64,000 nucleotides of DNA from Chloroflexota bacterium (GCA_002719675.1 PBID01000016.1:66837-130836); one strand, 5' to 3'; shown: positions 39,007 to 49,820, counted from the first letter of the stretch. Notes: generated by a model not told the origin, from the letters alone. A program made the numbers and translations.

Positions 39007-41931
39007 TTGCTTGGTTCGGTGTTTTTGATGGCTACAGAACACAATCTTGAAGAAATCACAGAATTATCTCAGCATTTGGGTCGATTAATTGATGGCGAAG
39101 TGAAATTTGATCAAGTGACTCGGATGATATATTCAACTGATGCAAGTATTTATCAGATTGAACCATTAGGAGTAGTAATACCGCGTTCTGTTGAAGATGT
39201 AATTGCAACCATTGAGACTGCAATTAATTTTAATGTTCCTGTTTTACCTAGAGGTGGAGGAACAAGTCTTGCTGGTCAGACAATTGGTAGATCTATTGTA
39301 ATTGATTTTTCTAAATATTTGAATAATGTAATTGAAATCAATCAAGAAGAAAAATGGGCTAGAGTTCAGCCAGGAATTATTTTAGATGAATTAAATCATC
39401 AAATTAGAGATTTAAACCTGTTATTTTCTCCAGATCCTAGTACAAGTAGTAGGGGGAATGTGGGTGGAGCTATAGGAAATAATTCATGTGGGGCTCATTC
39501 TATTGTATGGGGTAAAACGGTAGATAATGTTATTGAACTTAATGGAGTTTTGTCAAATGGAGACCAAGTAAAATTCACAGAATTATCTGGTTCAGATTTC
39601 GACTTAAAAATGGATGGAAAATCTTTTGAATCAGAGATTTACAGGAAATTATCTTCTGTTATCGCTAGCAATAAAGAAGAAATAACTAATAGGTTCCCTA
39701 AAATTCAAAGAAGAGTGTCTGGATATAATTTGGATGAATTGATTTCTCCTGGAAATCTTAATATGGCAAGATTTGTGACTGGTTCTGAGGGGACATTACT
39801 TACAATTACTGACGCAAAAGTAAATTTAGTTGAAATTCCAAAAATTAAAGCATTAGGGGTTATACATTTTGATGATATGTTCAAATCAATGGAAGCTACT
39901 CCTTTGGTTTTAGAGTCAAAGCCTTCTGCAGTTGAAATGATTGGAGAAATGATTCTTAAACAGGCAAAATCTAATATTGTGTATTCTAAGATGATGGACT
40001 TTATTGATGGAGAGCCACAGTCTTTGTTAGTAGTTGAATACACAGGAGATTCATTCTCAGAAATTGACTCTAAACTAAATTCTTTGGAGAATTTAATCAA
40101 GTCCAAGAGATTAGGTTATTCTGTAGTAAGATTATTGTCAAATTCTGACCAAAATAAAGTCTGGAATGTTCGTAAAGCTGGGTTGGGTTTAATGATGAAT
40201 TCTCCTGGCGATGCTAAACCGATACCTTTTGTAGAAGATACAGCTGTAGATCCTCAATTATTACCCGAATTTGTTAGAAAATTTGATTTAATTGTTAAAG
40301 AAAATGGTACTACAGCAGGATATTATGGACATGCTAGTGTAGGTTGTTTACATATTAGACCGGTAATAAATTTGAAAAATCAAGTTGGTGTAGATCAAAT
40401 GACTTCTATTGCAGATTCTGTTAGTGATCTTGTACTAGAATTTGGTGGGTCATTGAGTGGAGAACATGGCGATGGATTAGTTAGAAGCTCTTTTAATAAG
40501 AAGATGTTTGGTTCAAAAATTTACAACGCTTTTAATGATGTAAAATTGGCATTTGACCCGAATAATATCATGAATCCTGGAAAAATTGTGGATTCTCAAT
40601 CTATCCAAGAAAATTTGAAGATAGGACCAAATTATAAGCCTGAACATATCAAAACGAATTTCAATTTTCATAAAGAAAATGGTTTTAATTCTGCGATTGA
40701 GATGTGTAATGGCCAAGGTGCTTGCAAAAAAATTACTGGCGGTACAATGTGTCCGTCATATATGGTTACGAGAGATGAAGAACATTCTACAAGAGGTAGA
40801 GCAAATGCATTAAGAGGTTATATATCAGGGGAATTGACTGCAGAAAATTCTATGGATAGAATTCGAGAAGTTTTGGATTTATGTTTAGAGTGTAAAGCTT
40901 GTAAATCTGAATGTCCATCAAATGTTGATATGACTAAATTGAAATATGAATTTTTACATCAATATCATCAAAATAAGAGATATTCATTACGAGATTTTAT
41001 TTTTGGAAATTTTCGAAAATTTGCGCAATATGGTTCCGTTATGGCGCCAATTTCTAATTGGGTTATGCGTAATGATATATTCAGAAAAATTTTATTTAGT
41101 TTTATAGGTATTGACCATAGGAGAAAGATTCCTGCATTTGCTCAACATTCATTCACTAATTGGTATCAAAATAATAGGAATATTTTTGGGCCTCATAAGA
41201 AAAATTCAACAAAGGTAATTCTTTTTCCAGACACTTTTACTAATTATAATCACCCAGAGATTGGTATAAATACATATAAAGTTTTGGTTTCTTTAGGATA
41301 TGAAGTAGTAGTCCCTGAATTAAAGTGTTGCGGCAAGCCATTATTATCTAAAGGAATGTTGCCAAAAGCAAAATCTTTAGCAAGTGAAAATATAAAGATT
41401 TTATCTCAAATAATCGATGATGATTCAGTGATTGTTGGGATCGAGCCTAGTTGTTTGTTGACAATTTTTGATGATTATCCAGATTTGTTAAATCAAGATT
41501 TAGAAATCAAAAATATTATAAATAAAGTGATGTTGGTAGGAGATTTGATAGTCAGAGATTTTTCTAAAGGATTGCCAGATAAATTGTTTAAAGCTGTGGA
41601 CAGTAAAGTTTTATTTCATGGTCATTGTCATCAAAAATCATTGTTTGGTACTAGTAAAATTAATCAATTGTTAAATTTATTACCTTCTATCGTTGTTGAA
41701 GAGATTCAATCAGGTTGTTGTGGAATGGCTGGGACATTTGGGTTTGAATCCGAGCATTATGAAATTTCCATAAAAATGGCTAAGAAAAATTTGGTAGATA
41801 AGATTAAGAGTCAATCGGGAGATTTTTTACTAGTTAGTGACGGAATATCTTGTAGACAACAAATCGATCATACACTTGGAATCAAATCATTGCACGCTAT
41901 GGATCTTTTTGCTTCTTTGTTAATTGATTAA
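39007..41931 (+). CDS. FAD-binding oxidase/Fe-S fusion protein (GlcD-GlcF or D-lactate dehydrogenase-like)
   Basis: LPRGGGTSLAGQTIG FAD-binding motif; SLSGEHGDGLVR; CLECKACKSECPS Fe-S motif; C-terminal CCG domains (KCCGKPL, SGCCGMAGTFG). Confidence 0.93.
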   Translation: MLGSVFLMATEHNLEEITELSQHLGRLIDGEVKFDQVTRMIYSTDASIYQIEPLGVVIPRSVEDVIATIETAINFNVPVLPRGGGTSLAGQTIGRSIVIDFSKYLNNVIEINQEEKWARVQPGIILDELNHQIRDLNLLFSPDPSTSSRGNVGGAIGNNSCGAHSIVWGKTVDNVIELNGVLSNGDQVKFTELSGSDFDLKMDGKSFESEIYRKLSSVIASNKEEITNRFPKIQRRVSGYNLDELISPGNLNMARFVTGSEGTLLTITDAKVNLVEIPKIKALGVIHFDDMFKSMEATPLVLESKPSAVEMIGEMILKQAKSNIVYSKMMDFIDGEPQSLLVVEYTGDSFSEIDSKLNSLENLIKSKRLGYSVVRLLSNSDQNKVWNVRKAGLGLMMNSPGDAKPIPFVEDTAVDPQLLPEFVRKFDLIVKENGTTAGYYGHASVGCLHIRPVINLKNQVGVDQMTSIADSVSDLVLEFGGSLSGEHGDGLVRSSFNKKMFGSKIYNAFNDVKLAFDPNNIMNPGKIVDSQSIQENLKIGPNYKPEHIKTNFNFHKENGFNSAIEMCNGQGACKKITGGTMCPSYMVTRDEEHSTRGRANALRGYISGELTAENSMDRIREVLDLCLECKACKSECPSNVDMTKLKYEFLHQYHQNKRYSLRDFIFGNFRKFAQYGSVMAPISNWVMRNDIFRKILFSFIGIDHRRKIPAFAQHSFTNWYQNNRNIFGPHKKNSTKVILFPDTFTNYNHPEIGINTYKVLVSLGYEVVVPELKCCGKPLLSKGMLPKAKSLASENIKILSQIIDDDSVIVGIEPSCLLTIFDDYPDLLNQDLEIKNIINKVMLVGDLIVRDFSKGLPDKLFKAVDSKVLFHGHCHQKSLFGTSKINQLLNLLPSIVVEEIQSGCCGMAGTFGFESEHYEISIKMAKKNLVDKIKSQSGDFLLVSDGISCRQQIDHTLGIKSLHAMDLFASLLID

Positions 41932-42998
41932 CTGCTACTTAAGTCTAAAAGTTTTGTTTGCTGGAGCGAAACTTTTCCAAATTTGTCAGGGTATGTGTGG
42001 AAAAAACATAATATCTCATTTTTATTAATTTTTATCATATCTGGATACCCGCACAATGATCCTGGTTCGTGTGCAACATTGTCATCATCTGGCTCATATA
42101 GTTGTCCTATTTTGTCCCATGATTTTCCGTTGTTTTTGGATTGGCTTATCGAAATTCCCTTAGGGTTAAGATTTTCATTTCTATATGTACATATAATTGC
42201 ACCAGAAGAAAGTTGAAGAAGTTTTATATTAGCTCCTTGAAATCCAGTTTTTTTAGTTTTGGACCAAGTTTTTCCTCCATCAATTGAATATGAAGAAACT
42301 GAGTTTTTTGTAATATGTTCTCGTATTACAGATAAATAATGTGATTTTGATAATTGTAGAATATCAATATCACTGAAATTTCTATTTTCTTCTTCAGCAA
42401 TAATTATTGGAGTTTCAAAAGACTTATGAGGATATGAACTAAATGTGATTCCAGCATGCCAACCTTCATCTCTACCTTTAGTCCCCATACATGCCCACAT
42501 CAATTTGTTTGTGGAAGTTAAATGGGGATTACTAGTTCCATATAATTCAGTCCAGAATGGAAAAATTTTAATTTCACTTGTTTCTTCAGACCATGTTTTT
42601 CCCTGGTCGAAAGAATGCTTTGAAGTAGTATAAAAGCCACTGAAAGGCTCATCACCTCCTAAAGAATGGTCAATTTTTATTCGTCCAATAATCATTACTA
42701 AATGATCATCAGATATATGTGCTAGGCCACCCATAGAAATACAATCCCATCCAACAAAATTCATTACAGGCTTTGGAGTTGACCAGGATTTTCCAAAATT
42801 TTCAGATTCAGAAATCACTACAGTACTATTTTCAGAATCTATTGGTAGAAATTTACAGCTGAAAAGTAAAATTAATTTTCCGCTATCAAGTTTTATAATA
42901 CTTGGAGATTTTGGGCTTTCAAAATCTGAGGATTGGAATAAATTTTTTGATTCGACAAATTTTAACTTGGAATTCTTTAAAAAACTTGGATTCTTCAT
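41928..42998 (-). CDS. Sialidase-like (BNR) beta-propeller protein
   Basis: Repeated Asp-box-like motifs: SENFGKSWSTPK, DQGKTWSEE, IDGGKTWSKT, KNNGKSWDKIG. Confidence 0.85.
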   Translation of the reverse strand: MKNPSFLKNSKLKFVESKNLFQSSDFESPKSPSIIKLDSGKLILLFSCKFLPIDSENSTVVISESENFGKSWSTPKPVMNFVGWDCISMGGLAHISDDHLVMIIGRIKIDHSLGGDEPFSGFYTTSKHSFDQGKTWSEETSEIKIFPFWTELYGTSNPHLTSTNKLMWACMGTKGRDEGWHAGITFSSYPHKSFETPIIIAEEENRNFSDIDILQLSKSHYLSVIREHITKNSVSSYSIDGGKTWSKTKKTGFQGANIKLLQLSSGAIICTYRNENLNPKGISISQSKNNGKSWDKIGQLYEPDDDNVAHEPGSLCGYPDMIKINKNEILCFFHTYPDKFGKVSLQQTKLLDLSSS

Positions 42999-44701
42999 AG
43001 TTGGATTTTCATTTTGATTTTTTCAATAGCAGTTTCAAAAGAGACTAATTCTTGTTTCCCTGATTTTCTTTCTTGAATTTCAACTTGTTGATTTTTTAAA
43101 TTTCTTTCACTTAAGACAATTCTAAATGGTAATCCTAGAAGATCTGAATCTTTGAATTTAACACCAGGTGATTCATCTCTGTCATCGTATAAAATATCTA
43201 AACCACAATCCATTAGATTTGAGTAAAATTCCTCTCCAATTTTTCGGATATTTTCTTGCTTGGTATTTATCACAGAAAGCATTGCATCAAAAGGAGCTAT
43301 AGATTTAGGAAAAATTATTCCTTTTTGATCATTATTTTGTTCTATTACAGCCGAGAGCAATCTTCCTATACCAATTCCATAGCATCCCATAATTATGGGA
43401 ATTTGTTTGTTTTCAGAATTAATATACATTGCCCCTAATTTTTCGGAATATTTTGTTCCTAATTTAAATACATGCCCAACCTCGATGCCTTTTTTTAGGT
43501 CAAGTTTATTATTGCATTTTACACATAAATCTTGAGGTTTAGCTAGAGCTATGTCACTAACAATATCTGAAGAAAAATCTCTTGGATAATTGGAATTTTT
43601 ATAATGGAAGTTTTCTTTATTGGAACCTATTATATAGTTGTTTCCAAAATTTAGTGAAGTATCTACAATAATTTTTATATTTTTCAGCTGAATTGGAGAA
43701 GCAAATCCGTATGGGATATTTAGATTAGATAGTTCTTCGGATGTAGCTAATCTTAAATCTTTGCCATCATTTAGATTACTTAATTTTGTTTCGTTGACAT
43801 CTAAATCACCACGAATAATTGCAGCTAGGGGCTGGTTGTTAGAATCTAAATATATTAATGTTTTGATCATTTTGTCGGGATCTAAAGATAAATTTTTTGT
43901 CAATGATTCAATTGTTTTAATTTCTGGAGTATGAATTTCTTCTAACGGCAGAATTTTTTCTGATATTGTTTTTTGTTTTATTCGAACGAATTCTGCTTTT
44001 TCAGAGTTGGCAGCATAATCACATTTTGAACATTTCAATATCGTATCTTCGCCTATACTAGAAACAGCCATAAATTCATGAGATGCTTGCCCACCTATGG
44101 CACCACTGTCGGCTTCTACTTTGATGGTTTCAAGTCCTATTCTATTGTAGATATTTTCATATGCAGCAATCATTGCATTGTAGTTTTGATCTAGACCTTC
44201 ATTAGAAATATCAAAAGAATAAGCATCTTTCATGTCAAATTCTCGTACTCTAATTAGTCCTCCTCTAGGTCGTGTTTCATCTCGGAATTTTGTTTGTATC
44301 TGGTATATTAAAAGAGGTAGATCTTTATATGTATTAACATGGGTTTTTACCATAAGAGTTAATACTTCTTCATGAGTGGGGGCCATAACTAATTTTCTTT
44401 TTCTTCGATCTGAAAGTTTAAATAAGTCTGATCCAAATATTTCTGTTCTACCACTAAGATCCCAGATTTCTTGAGGTTGCAGGACTGGCATTCTAATCTC
44501 TTGTCCACCAGCTTTGTCAATTTCATTACGAACTATATTTTCAATTTTTTTTAGTGATCTCCAAGCAATAGGCATATAACTATATATTCCTGAAGCAACT
44601 TGGTGAATCAGGCCTGATTTAATTAATAATTGATGACTAATTAATTCTGCGTCACCGGATGTTTCTTTTTGAGTTTTTCCGAAATTTTTACTAAGTTTCA
44701 T
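42995..44701 (-). CDS. proS: Prolyl-tRNA synthetase (bacterial type with INS editing domain)
   Basis: SHQLLIKSGLIHQVASGIYSYMPIAWRSLKKIE, FRDETRPRGGLIRVREFDMKDAYSFD, GCYGIGIGRLLSAVIEQ. Confidence 0.96.
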   Translation of the reverse strand: MKLSKNFGKTQKETSGDAELISHQLLIKSGLIHQVASGIYSYMPIAWRSLKKIENIVRNEIDKAGGQEIRMPVLQPQEIWDLSGRTEIFGSDLFKLSDRRKRKLVMAPTHEEVLTLMVKTHVNTYKDLPLLIYQIQTKFRDETRPRGGLIRVREFDMKDAYSFDISNEGLDQNYNAMIAAYENIYNRIGLETIKVEADSGAIGGQASHEFMAVSSIGEDTILKCSKCDYAANSEKAEFVRIKQKTISEKILPLEEIHTPEIKTIESLTKNLSLDPDKMIKTLIYLDSNNQPLAAIIRGDLDVNETKLSNLNDGKDLRLATSEELSNLNIPYGFASPIQLKNIKIIVDTSLNFGNNYIIGSNKENFHYKNSNYPRDFSSDIVSDIALAKPQDLCVKCNNKLDLKKGIEVGHVFKLGTKYSEKLGAMYINSENKQIPIIMGCYGIGIGRLLSAVIEQNNDQKGIIFPKSIAPFDAMLSVINTKQENIRKIGEEFYSNLMDCGLDILYDDRDESPGVKFKDSDLLGLPFRIVLSERNLKNQQVEIQERKSGKQELVSFETAIEKIKMKIQL

Positions 44702-44716
44702 TTTGTGTTTTGGGAT

Positions 44717-45877
44717 TTAAGAAATTTTTTGCATTTCTTTTTCAACAGATTTGATTTCTTGTATTAATGATGTAAGCATTTCATCTTCGTTAACGATTTT
44801 TGATTTTTTACCTTTTCTAAATATAATTGCTTTTCCTGCGCCTGCGGCAATTCCTACATCAGCATCTTTAGCTTCGCCTGGGCCGTTAACTTCACATCCC
44901 ATCACAGCGACCTTAACAGGAGTTTTAATTTCTTTTAGCATATTTTCGACTGATTTTGCAAGCGAGACAACGTCTACATCAGCCCTGCCACAGCTAGGGC
45001 AAGCTACTAGTACGGGAGAATTTTTTCTTAATTCAAGTGATTTTAATATTTCGAATCCTGTAGAAATCTCTTCTGTAGGATCATCGCTTAAGGAGACACG
45101 AATAGTATCTCCTATTCCTTCATATAATAGAATACCTAATCCGATAGAACTTCTAATTGATCCTGATTTTAATGTTCCAGATTCAGTGATTCCTAAATGA
45201 AAAGGATAAGGCACAAGTCGTGACATTCTTTTGTAAGCTTCAACAGTTGTAGAAATATCAAATGATTTTAGAGAGATTTTGATTGAATCAAAACCTAAGT
45301 TCTCTAATATTTCTATTTCCCATAAAGCTGTATTAATCATATGATCTACAGCTGAATATTCACCTTTAGCTTCAGAAGAAGATTTTGGCAATTTGTTCAC
45401 GCCGTCTTTATGTCTAGAAGTACCTCTACTTAAGCCTATGGAACCCACAGGAGGTAAACTTCCAAAATTCACTCCTATTCTAATTGGAATTTGTCTAGCT
45501 TTTGCTTCTTTAACAATTAATTTAACTTTACTAGAGTCTCGTATATTTCCAGGATTTAATCTTAAACAATCAATACCATTTTCAATTGATTTAAGGGCTA
45601 ATTCATGATGGAAATGGATGTCAGCTACTAAAGGAATATTGATTTGTTTTTTGATTTCTGAGATGGCTTCTGCAGATTCAATATCTGGAATCGCACATCT
45701 TACAATTTCGCAACCTGATTTTTGTAAGTCTTTAATTTGATTTACAGTTGCTGTAATGTTTTTTGTGTCAGTTTTTGTCATAGATTGAACAGAAATAGGA
45801 GCATCCCCTCCAATTTTGACATCTCCGACAAAAACAGGTTTTGTGATTCGTCTTGGTTTCAATTTTTCTCTCTTCAA
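44717..45877 (-). CDS. ispG: 4-hydroxy-3-methylbut-2-en-1-yl diphosphate synthase
   Basis: VSVQSMTKTDT, ADIHFHHELAL, LRLNPGNI, ACPSCGR, VAVMGCEVNGPGEAKDADVGIA. Confidence 0.96.
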   Translation of the reverse strand: MKREKLKPRRITKPVFVGDVKIGGDAPISVQSMTKTDTKNITATVNQIKDLQKSGCEIVRCAIPDIESAEAISEIKKQINIPLVADIHFHHELALKSIENGIDCLRLNPGNIRDSSKVKLIVKEAKARQIPIRIGVNFGSLPPVGSIGLSRGTSRHKDGVNKLPKSSSEAKGEYSAVDHMINTALWEIEILENLGFDSIKISLKSFDISTTVEAYKRMSRLVPYPFHLGITESGTLKSGSIRSSIGLGILLYEGIGDTIRVSLSDDPTEEISTGFEILKSLELRKNSPVLVACPSCGRADVDVVSLAKSVENMLKEIKTPVKVAVMGCEVNGPGEAKDADVGIAAGAGKAIIFRKGKKSKIVNEDEMLTSLIQEIKSVEKEMQKIS

Positions 45878-45928
45878 AAAAATTATAGATCCAGCATCAA
45901 TTAAGCAATTATCTCATTTATATTTCAA

Positions 45929-47110
45929 TCAGAAAATTTTTTCACCACTTATAATTCTTGCTATATCTAAGTAACTCAATACTAATATTAAACTAATTAA
46001 TCCAAGAAATCCTAGAATATGAATCAGGTTTTCTTTTTGGGAAGATAATTTTTTACCTTTTCTCAGTAATTCTATTATAACAAAAAGAAGTCTACCTCCA
46101 TCTAATGAGGGAATGGGAAGTAAATTTAAGATTCCAAGGCTAATGCTTAAAAAGCCTACAAAGTTGAGTAGAGGTGTTATACCAAAAGAGGCTATTTGAC
46201 CAGTTGCTTGGGCTATACCAATTGGGCCAGTGAAATTTGCTTCTGAAGTACTATTTTTCCATCCTAAAATAGACATTGAAAAAATATTTTTAAATTGTTG
46301 GAATCCTTTGGAAAATGCTTTTTGTGGAGGGTCGTTTGTTTTTATTTGTTTTGGATTTGATAATCCTATAGTAATTCCAATTGGCCCTTCTTGTATGCGG
46401 TCTCCTAAGTTGATGTTTGCATTAATTTTTTGTGCTTTAATTAATGAAATTTCTTTTAATGGATCTACTACATCTTGAACTACAATGCGCTTTGGAGGAT
46501 TTTCTCTAGGAATTAATTTTATTTGTTCAATTGTTGAAGTTTCTGGAGAAGATTTAATTCCAGATAAATTAGATGATTTTCTGACATTTAATGTTATAGT
46601 TTTGCCTAAATTATTATTGGTAGATTGGACAAGATGAGTATGATTAAGCAATTTTTTTTGATTTACTGAAACAATTATATCTCCAGTTTTTAAGCCTGAA
46701 GAATCGGCTGGAGAATTAGGAGAGACCTCTACGATTGTTACCGCACCATAGATTTGATTGTGAGGAAATAAAAACATTGTTGAAAAAAGTATTATTGGGA
46801 AAAGTAAATTGATTATTGCGCCTGAAGATAAAATTATGATTCTTTTGTAAATTTTTTGTTGGGAGAAATCGTTGGGTTTTTTTTCATTTGGGTCGTCTGA
46901 TAATTTTACAAACCCTCCTATAGGAATTGCATTAATTGAATACAATGTTCCTCTATATTTAAATCCTATTATTTTGGGAGGATATCCAATCCCAAATTCA
47001 TCTACTTTTACTCCGAAATATTTTGCAGTTAAAAAATGACCTAATTCATGAATTACTATCAAGAAAGTTAGAATTGGTATTATTAATATCCAATTGGGTA
47101 GGAGAAGCAT
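45929..47110 (-). CDS. rseP: RseP-like site-2 protease (M50) with PDZ domain
   Basis: VIHELGHFLTAKYFGVKVDEFGIGYPP, PDZ-like PADSSGLKTGDIIVSVN, NLLPIPSLDGGRL. Confidence 0.95.
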   Translation of the reverse strand: MLLLPNWILIIPILTFLIVIHELGHFLTAKYFGVKVDEFGIGYPPKIIGFKYRGTLYSINAIPIGGFVKLSDDPNEKKPNDFSQQKIYKRIIILSSGAIINLLFPIILFSTMFLFPHNQIYGAVTIVEVSPNSPADSSGLKTGDIIVSVNQKKLLNHTHLVQSTNNNLGKTITLNVRKSSNLSGIKSSPETSTIEQIKLIPRENPPKRIVVQDVVDPLKEISLIKAQKINANINLGDRIQEGPIGITIGLSNPKQIKTNDPPQKAFSKGFQQFKNIFSMSILGWKNSTSEANFTGPIGIAQATGQIASFGITPLLNFVGFLSISLGILNLLPIPSLDGGRLLFVIIELLRKGKKLSSQKENLIHILGFLGLISLILVLSYLDIARIISGEKIF

Positions 47111-47111
47111 T

Positions 47112-48257
47112 TTAAAGTTCCTTTGCCAATTGATATCCCTCTTCTTTTGCCCAATTATAAGAGTCTATTATTTGGTGAATATTTGGATTATCTTTTGGTT
47201 TATGGGTAGAAAGAGTTTTTTCAATTAAGGTGTATATTTGATTGAATTTTATTTTGTTTTTAAGAAATAATTCTACAGCTGTTTCATCAATTCCACATAA
47301 TGCTGCAGGCCAAGTTTCATTTAATTTGAGAAATTCTAAAGCGAGGTCAAAACAAGGATATTTTTGTTGTTCAATTTTTATAAAGTTTAATTGGTTAATT
47401 TTTGTAAGGTCTAGCCTTGTTAATTTTGGATTGATCTGTCTTTTTTGTTCAAACAATGCATATTGAATTGGCAATCTCATATCTGGGTGACTAAGCTGAG
47501 CTTTTATTGATCCATCGTCAAATTCAACCATAGAATGGATAATGCTTTCAGGGTGCATCACAACATCGATTTGTTCCCATCCAATGTTGAAAAGCCAATG
47601 AGACTCTGCTACCTCAAGAGCTTTGTTAATCATTGTAGAGGAATCAATAGTTATCTTGCCTCCCATTTTCCAATTTGGATGATTTAAAACTTGTTCAGGA
47701 GTTAAGTTAGAATAATTATTAGTTTTTTCGTTTCTTACTGCACCACCTGATGCTGTTAAAATCAATTTATTCACTCCGGAATCTTCACCTTTTATACATT
47801 GCCAAATTGCATTTGGTTCACTATCAAGAGGGTAAATATTGACATCATTTTTTTTAGCTAATTGAGAAATCAATTTTCCTGCAATGACAATTGATTCTTT
47901 ATTTGCAAGACCAATATTTTTTTTTGAATTGATAGCTTCAATAATTGGTTTTAAGCTAGAACAACCATTAGTAGCAGCGATCACAATGTCTACATCTGGG
48001 TCTTTAACCATATCTTCCATTAATATATTCGAGTATGAAAAATGCTTCAAAAAATGCTTGTTTGGTGAACTAGGGTTGAATGAAATTGATTTCGGAGAAA
48101 ATTCTTCAATTTGATTTTTGAGACAAGCAATATTATTATTTGCAGCTAGTCCTATAACTTTGAAATTATTTGGGAATGATCTAACTATATCAAGGGTTTG
48201 TGTACCAATAGAACCGGTTGACCCAAGAATAGCTAAACCTTTTTTTTTGATTACCAT
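47112..48257 (-). CDS. dxr: 1-deoxy-D-xylulose 5-phosphate reductoisomerase
   Basis: LGSTGSIGTQTLDIV, ALANKES-like GLANKESIVIAG, LTASGGAVR, HPNWKMGGKITIDSSTMINKALEVAESHWLF. Confidence 0.96.
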   Translation of the reverse strand: MVIKKKGLAILGSTGSIGTQTLDIVRSFPNNFKVIGLAANNNIACLKNQIEEFSPKSISFNPSSPNKHFLKHFSYSNILMEDMVKDPDVDIVIAATNGCSSLKPIIEAINSKKNIGLANKESIVIAGKLISQLAKKNDVNIYPLDSEPNAIWQCIKGEDSGVNKLILTASGGAVRNEKTNNYSNLTPEQVLNHPNWKMGGKITIDSSTMINKALEVAESHWLFNIGWEQIDVVMHPESIIHSMVEFDDGSIKAQLSHPDMRLPIQYALFEQKRQINPKLTRLDLTKINQLNFIKIEQQKYPCFDLALEFLKLNETWPAALCGIDETAVELFLKNKIKFNQIYTLIEKTLSTHKPKDNPNIHQIIDSYNWAKEEGYQLAKEL

Positions 48258-49087
48258 TTAAGAAAATAATACACTAAAGGTAGGTTAAAAACAATTGAAT
48301 CAATTCTATCTAATACTCCACCGTGACCTGGAATTAAATCACTCGAATTTTTTGTATTTAATAGCCTTTTGATTTTTGATTCCATTAGATCTCCAATTTG
48401 CCCAAAAATACTGATGCCTACACCTAAAAGAAGGATTTTAATTATAGGTATTGAATCTGAGGTGCTTGAAAGTGTTAATTCATAGACTATTGTAGTAGTT
48501 AAAATTGAACCTATAAGATTCGCAATTGATCCTTCCCAAGTTTTTGTGGGGCTGAAAGAAGGTGCCAACATTTTTTTTCCTAAAAACTTTCCAAAAATTA
48601 ACGCAAAGGTGTCTCCTATAGATGTAGATAAAAATATTAGAAGAAGCCATTCGAAACCATTTTGTTCTAAATTTCTGATTATAGGTGCAAAAGCTAATAA
48701 TCCACTTACATAAAATGGCCCACATATTGAAATAATCCAAAATAAAGTTCTACTTTTTTTGTCTAATTTACTGATGCCCAATAAAAGTAATAGCAAAGAA
48801 GTTTTTGCTAATAACCACAGATATACAATGTTTAAATTAATGTTGGAATGAATTCCAGTTGCTGAGAAGATCAATATTGCTCCCCAGGAACTAGTGATAA
48901 TAGGATTTATATGTATGTTTTCTTTTTTTGCCATTTTGCAAATTTCATAGATCGCGAAAAAGGCTATTATAGATGTAAATATTACAAGTATTGGTATGTT
49001 TTTATAAGAATTTATCCAAATAATTAGGATCACTATTGGCAGGCCAACGAGAGTTGTAAGACTTCTTTGTATAAATTTTTCATTCAT
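48251..49087 (-). CDS. cdsA: Phosphatidate cytidylyltransferase
   Basis: SIGDTFALIFGKFLGKKMLAPSFSPTKTWEGSIAN; GQIGDLMESKIKRLLNTKNSSDLIPGHGGVLDRIDS signature. Confidence 0.95.
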   Translation of the reverse strand: MNEKFIQRSLTTLVGLPIVILIIWINSYKNIPILVIFTSIIAFFAIYEICKMAKKENIHINPIITSSWGAILIFSATGIHSNINLNIVYLWLLAKTSLLLLLLGISKLDKKSRTLFWIISICGPFYVSGLLAFAPIIRNLEQNGFEWLLLIFLSTSIGDTFALIFGKFLGKKMLAPSFSPTKTWEGSIANLIGSILTTTIVYELTLSSTSDSIPIIKILLLGVGISIFGQIGDLMESKIKRLLNTKNSSDLIPGHGGVLDRIDSIVFNLPLVYYFLKW

Positions 49088-49107
49088 GATCAGAATCTTT
49101 TGGTAGG

Positions 49108-49812
49108 TTAATGTGTTGTTTTGCCATAACGCCTATGTCTTTCATTGTAATCTAATAATGCTTTTTTCATTTCTGTCTCATTAAAATCAGGCCATTTTAC
49201 TTCAGTACAATAAAATTCAGCGTAATGAGATTTCCATAGGAAAAAATTACTTAAACGCATTTCTCCAGATGTTCTTATTATTAGATCTACGTTAGGTAAT
49301 TGACCCGAGTATAAGTATTCTTCAAAAAATTCTTGATTAATTTCATCAATATCAGGTTTCTCTTTTATGATTTTTTTTACTGCATCCAGTATTTCTTCCC
49401 TTCCTCCAAAATCGAAAACAATATTTAGGTTCATCTTAGTATTATCTTTAGTAAAATTTTCAGCTTTTTGTATTTTTTCTTGAATGTTTTTTGATAATCT
49501 ATCTGGTCTTCCGATGTGTCTAACTCTAATGTTTTGATTTTTAAACCGTTGAATATCTTCGTCTAATGCTTGGTCCATGAGACTTAACAGGTATTTAATT
49601 TCTGAATTATTTCTTTGCCAATTTTCGTTTGAAAAAGCAAATAAGGATAAATTTTTAATTCCGAAGGTCAATGCATGATTTACAACAGAATAAATGTTTT
49701 TCAGGCCTGCATAATGCCCTTCTTTTCGGGACAAACCTTTTTCAATTGCCCATCTTCCGTTTCCATCCATGATAATTGCTATATGATTAGGTTTATCTTT
49801 TAATGGTGTCAT
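49108..49812 (-). CDS. uppS: Undecaprenyl (polyprenyl) diphosphate synthase
   Basis: PNHIAIIMDGNGRWAIEKGLSRKEGHYAG, FAFSNENW, DLIIRTSGEMRLSNFFLW. Confidence 0.96.
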   Translation of the reverse strand: MTPLKDKPNHIAIIMDGNGRWAIEKGLSRKEGHYAGLKNIYSVVNHALTFGIKNLSLFAFSNENWQRNNSEIKYLLSLMDQALDEDIQRFKNQNIRVRHIGRPDRLSKNIQEKIQKAENFTKDNTKMNLNIVFDFGGREEILDAVKKIIKEKPDIDEINQEFFEEYLYSGQLPNVDLIIRTSGEMRLSNFFLWKSHYAEFYCTEVKWPDFNETEMKKALLDYNERHRRYGKTTH

Positions 49813-49820
49813 AGGTGGAA

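Noticed and set aside
44751-45200. 149-aa plus-strand ORF antisense to ispG
   Set aside because: Shadow ORF in the complementary frame of a strongly conserved gene.
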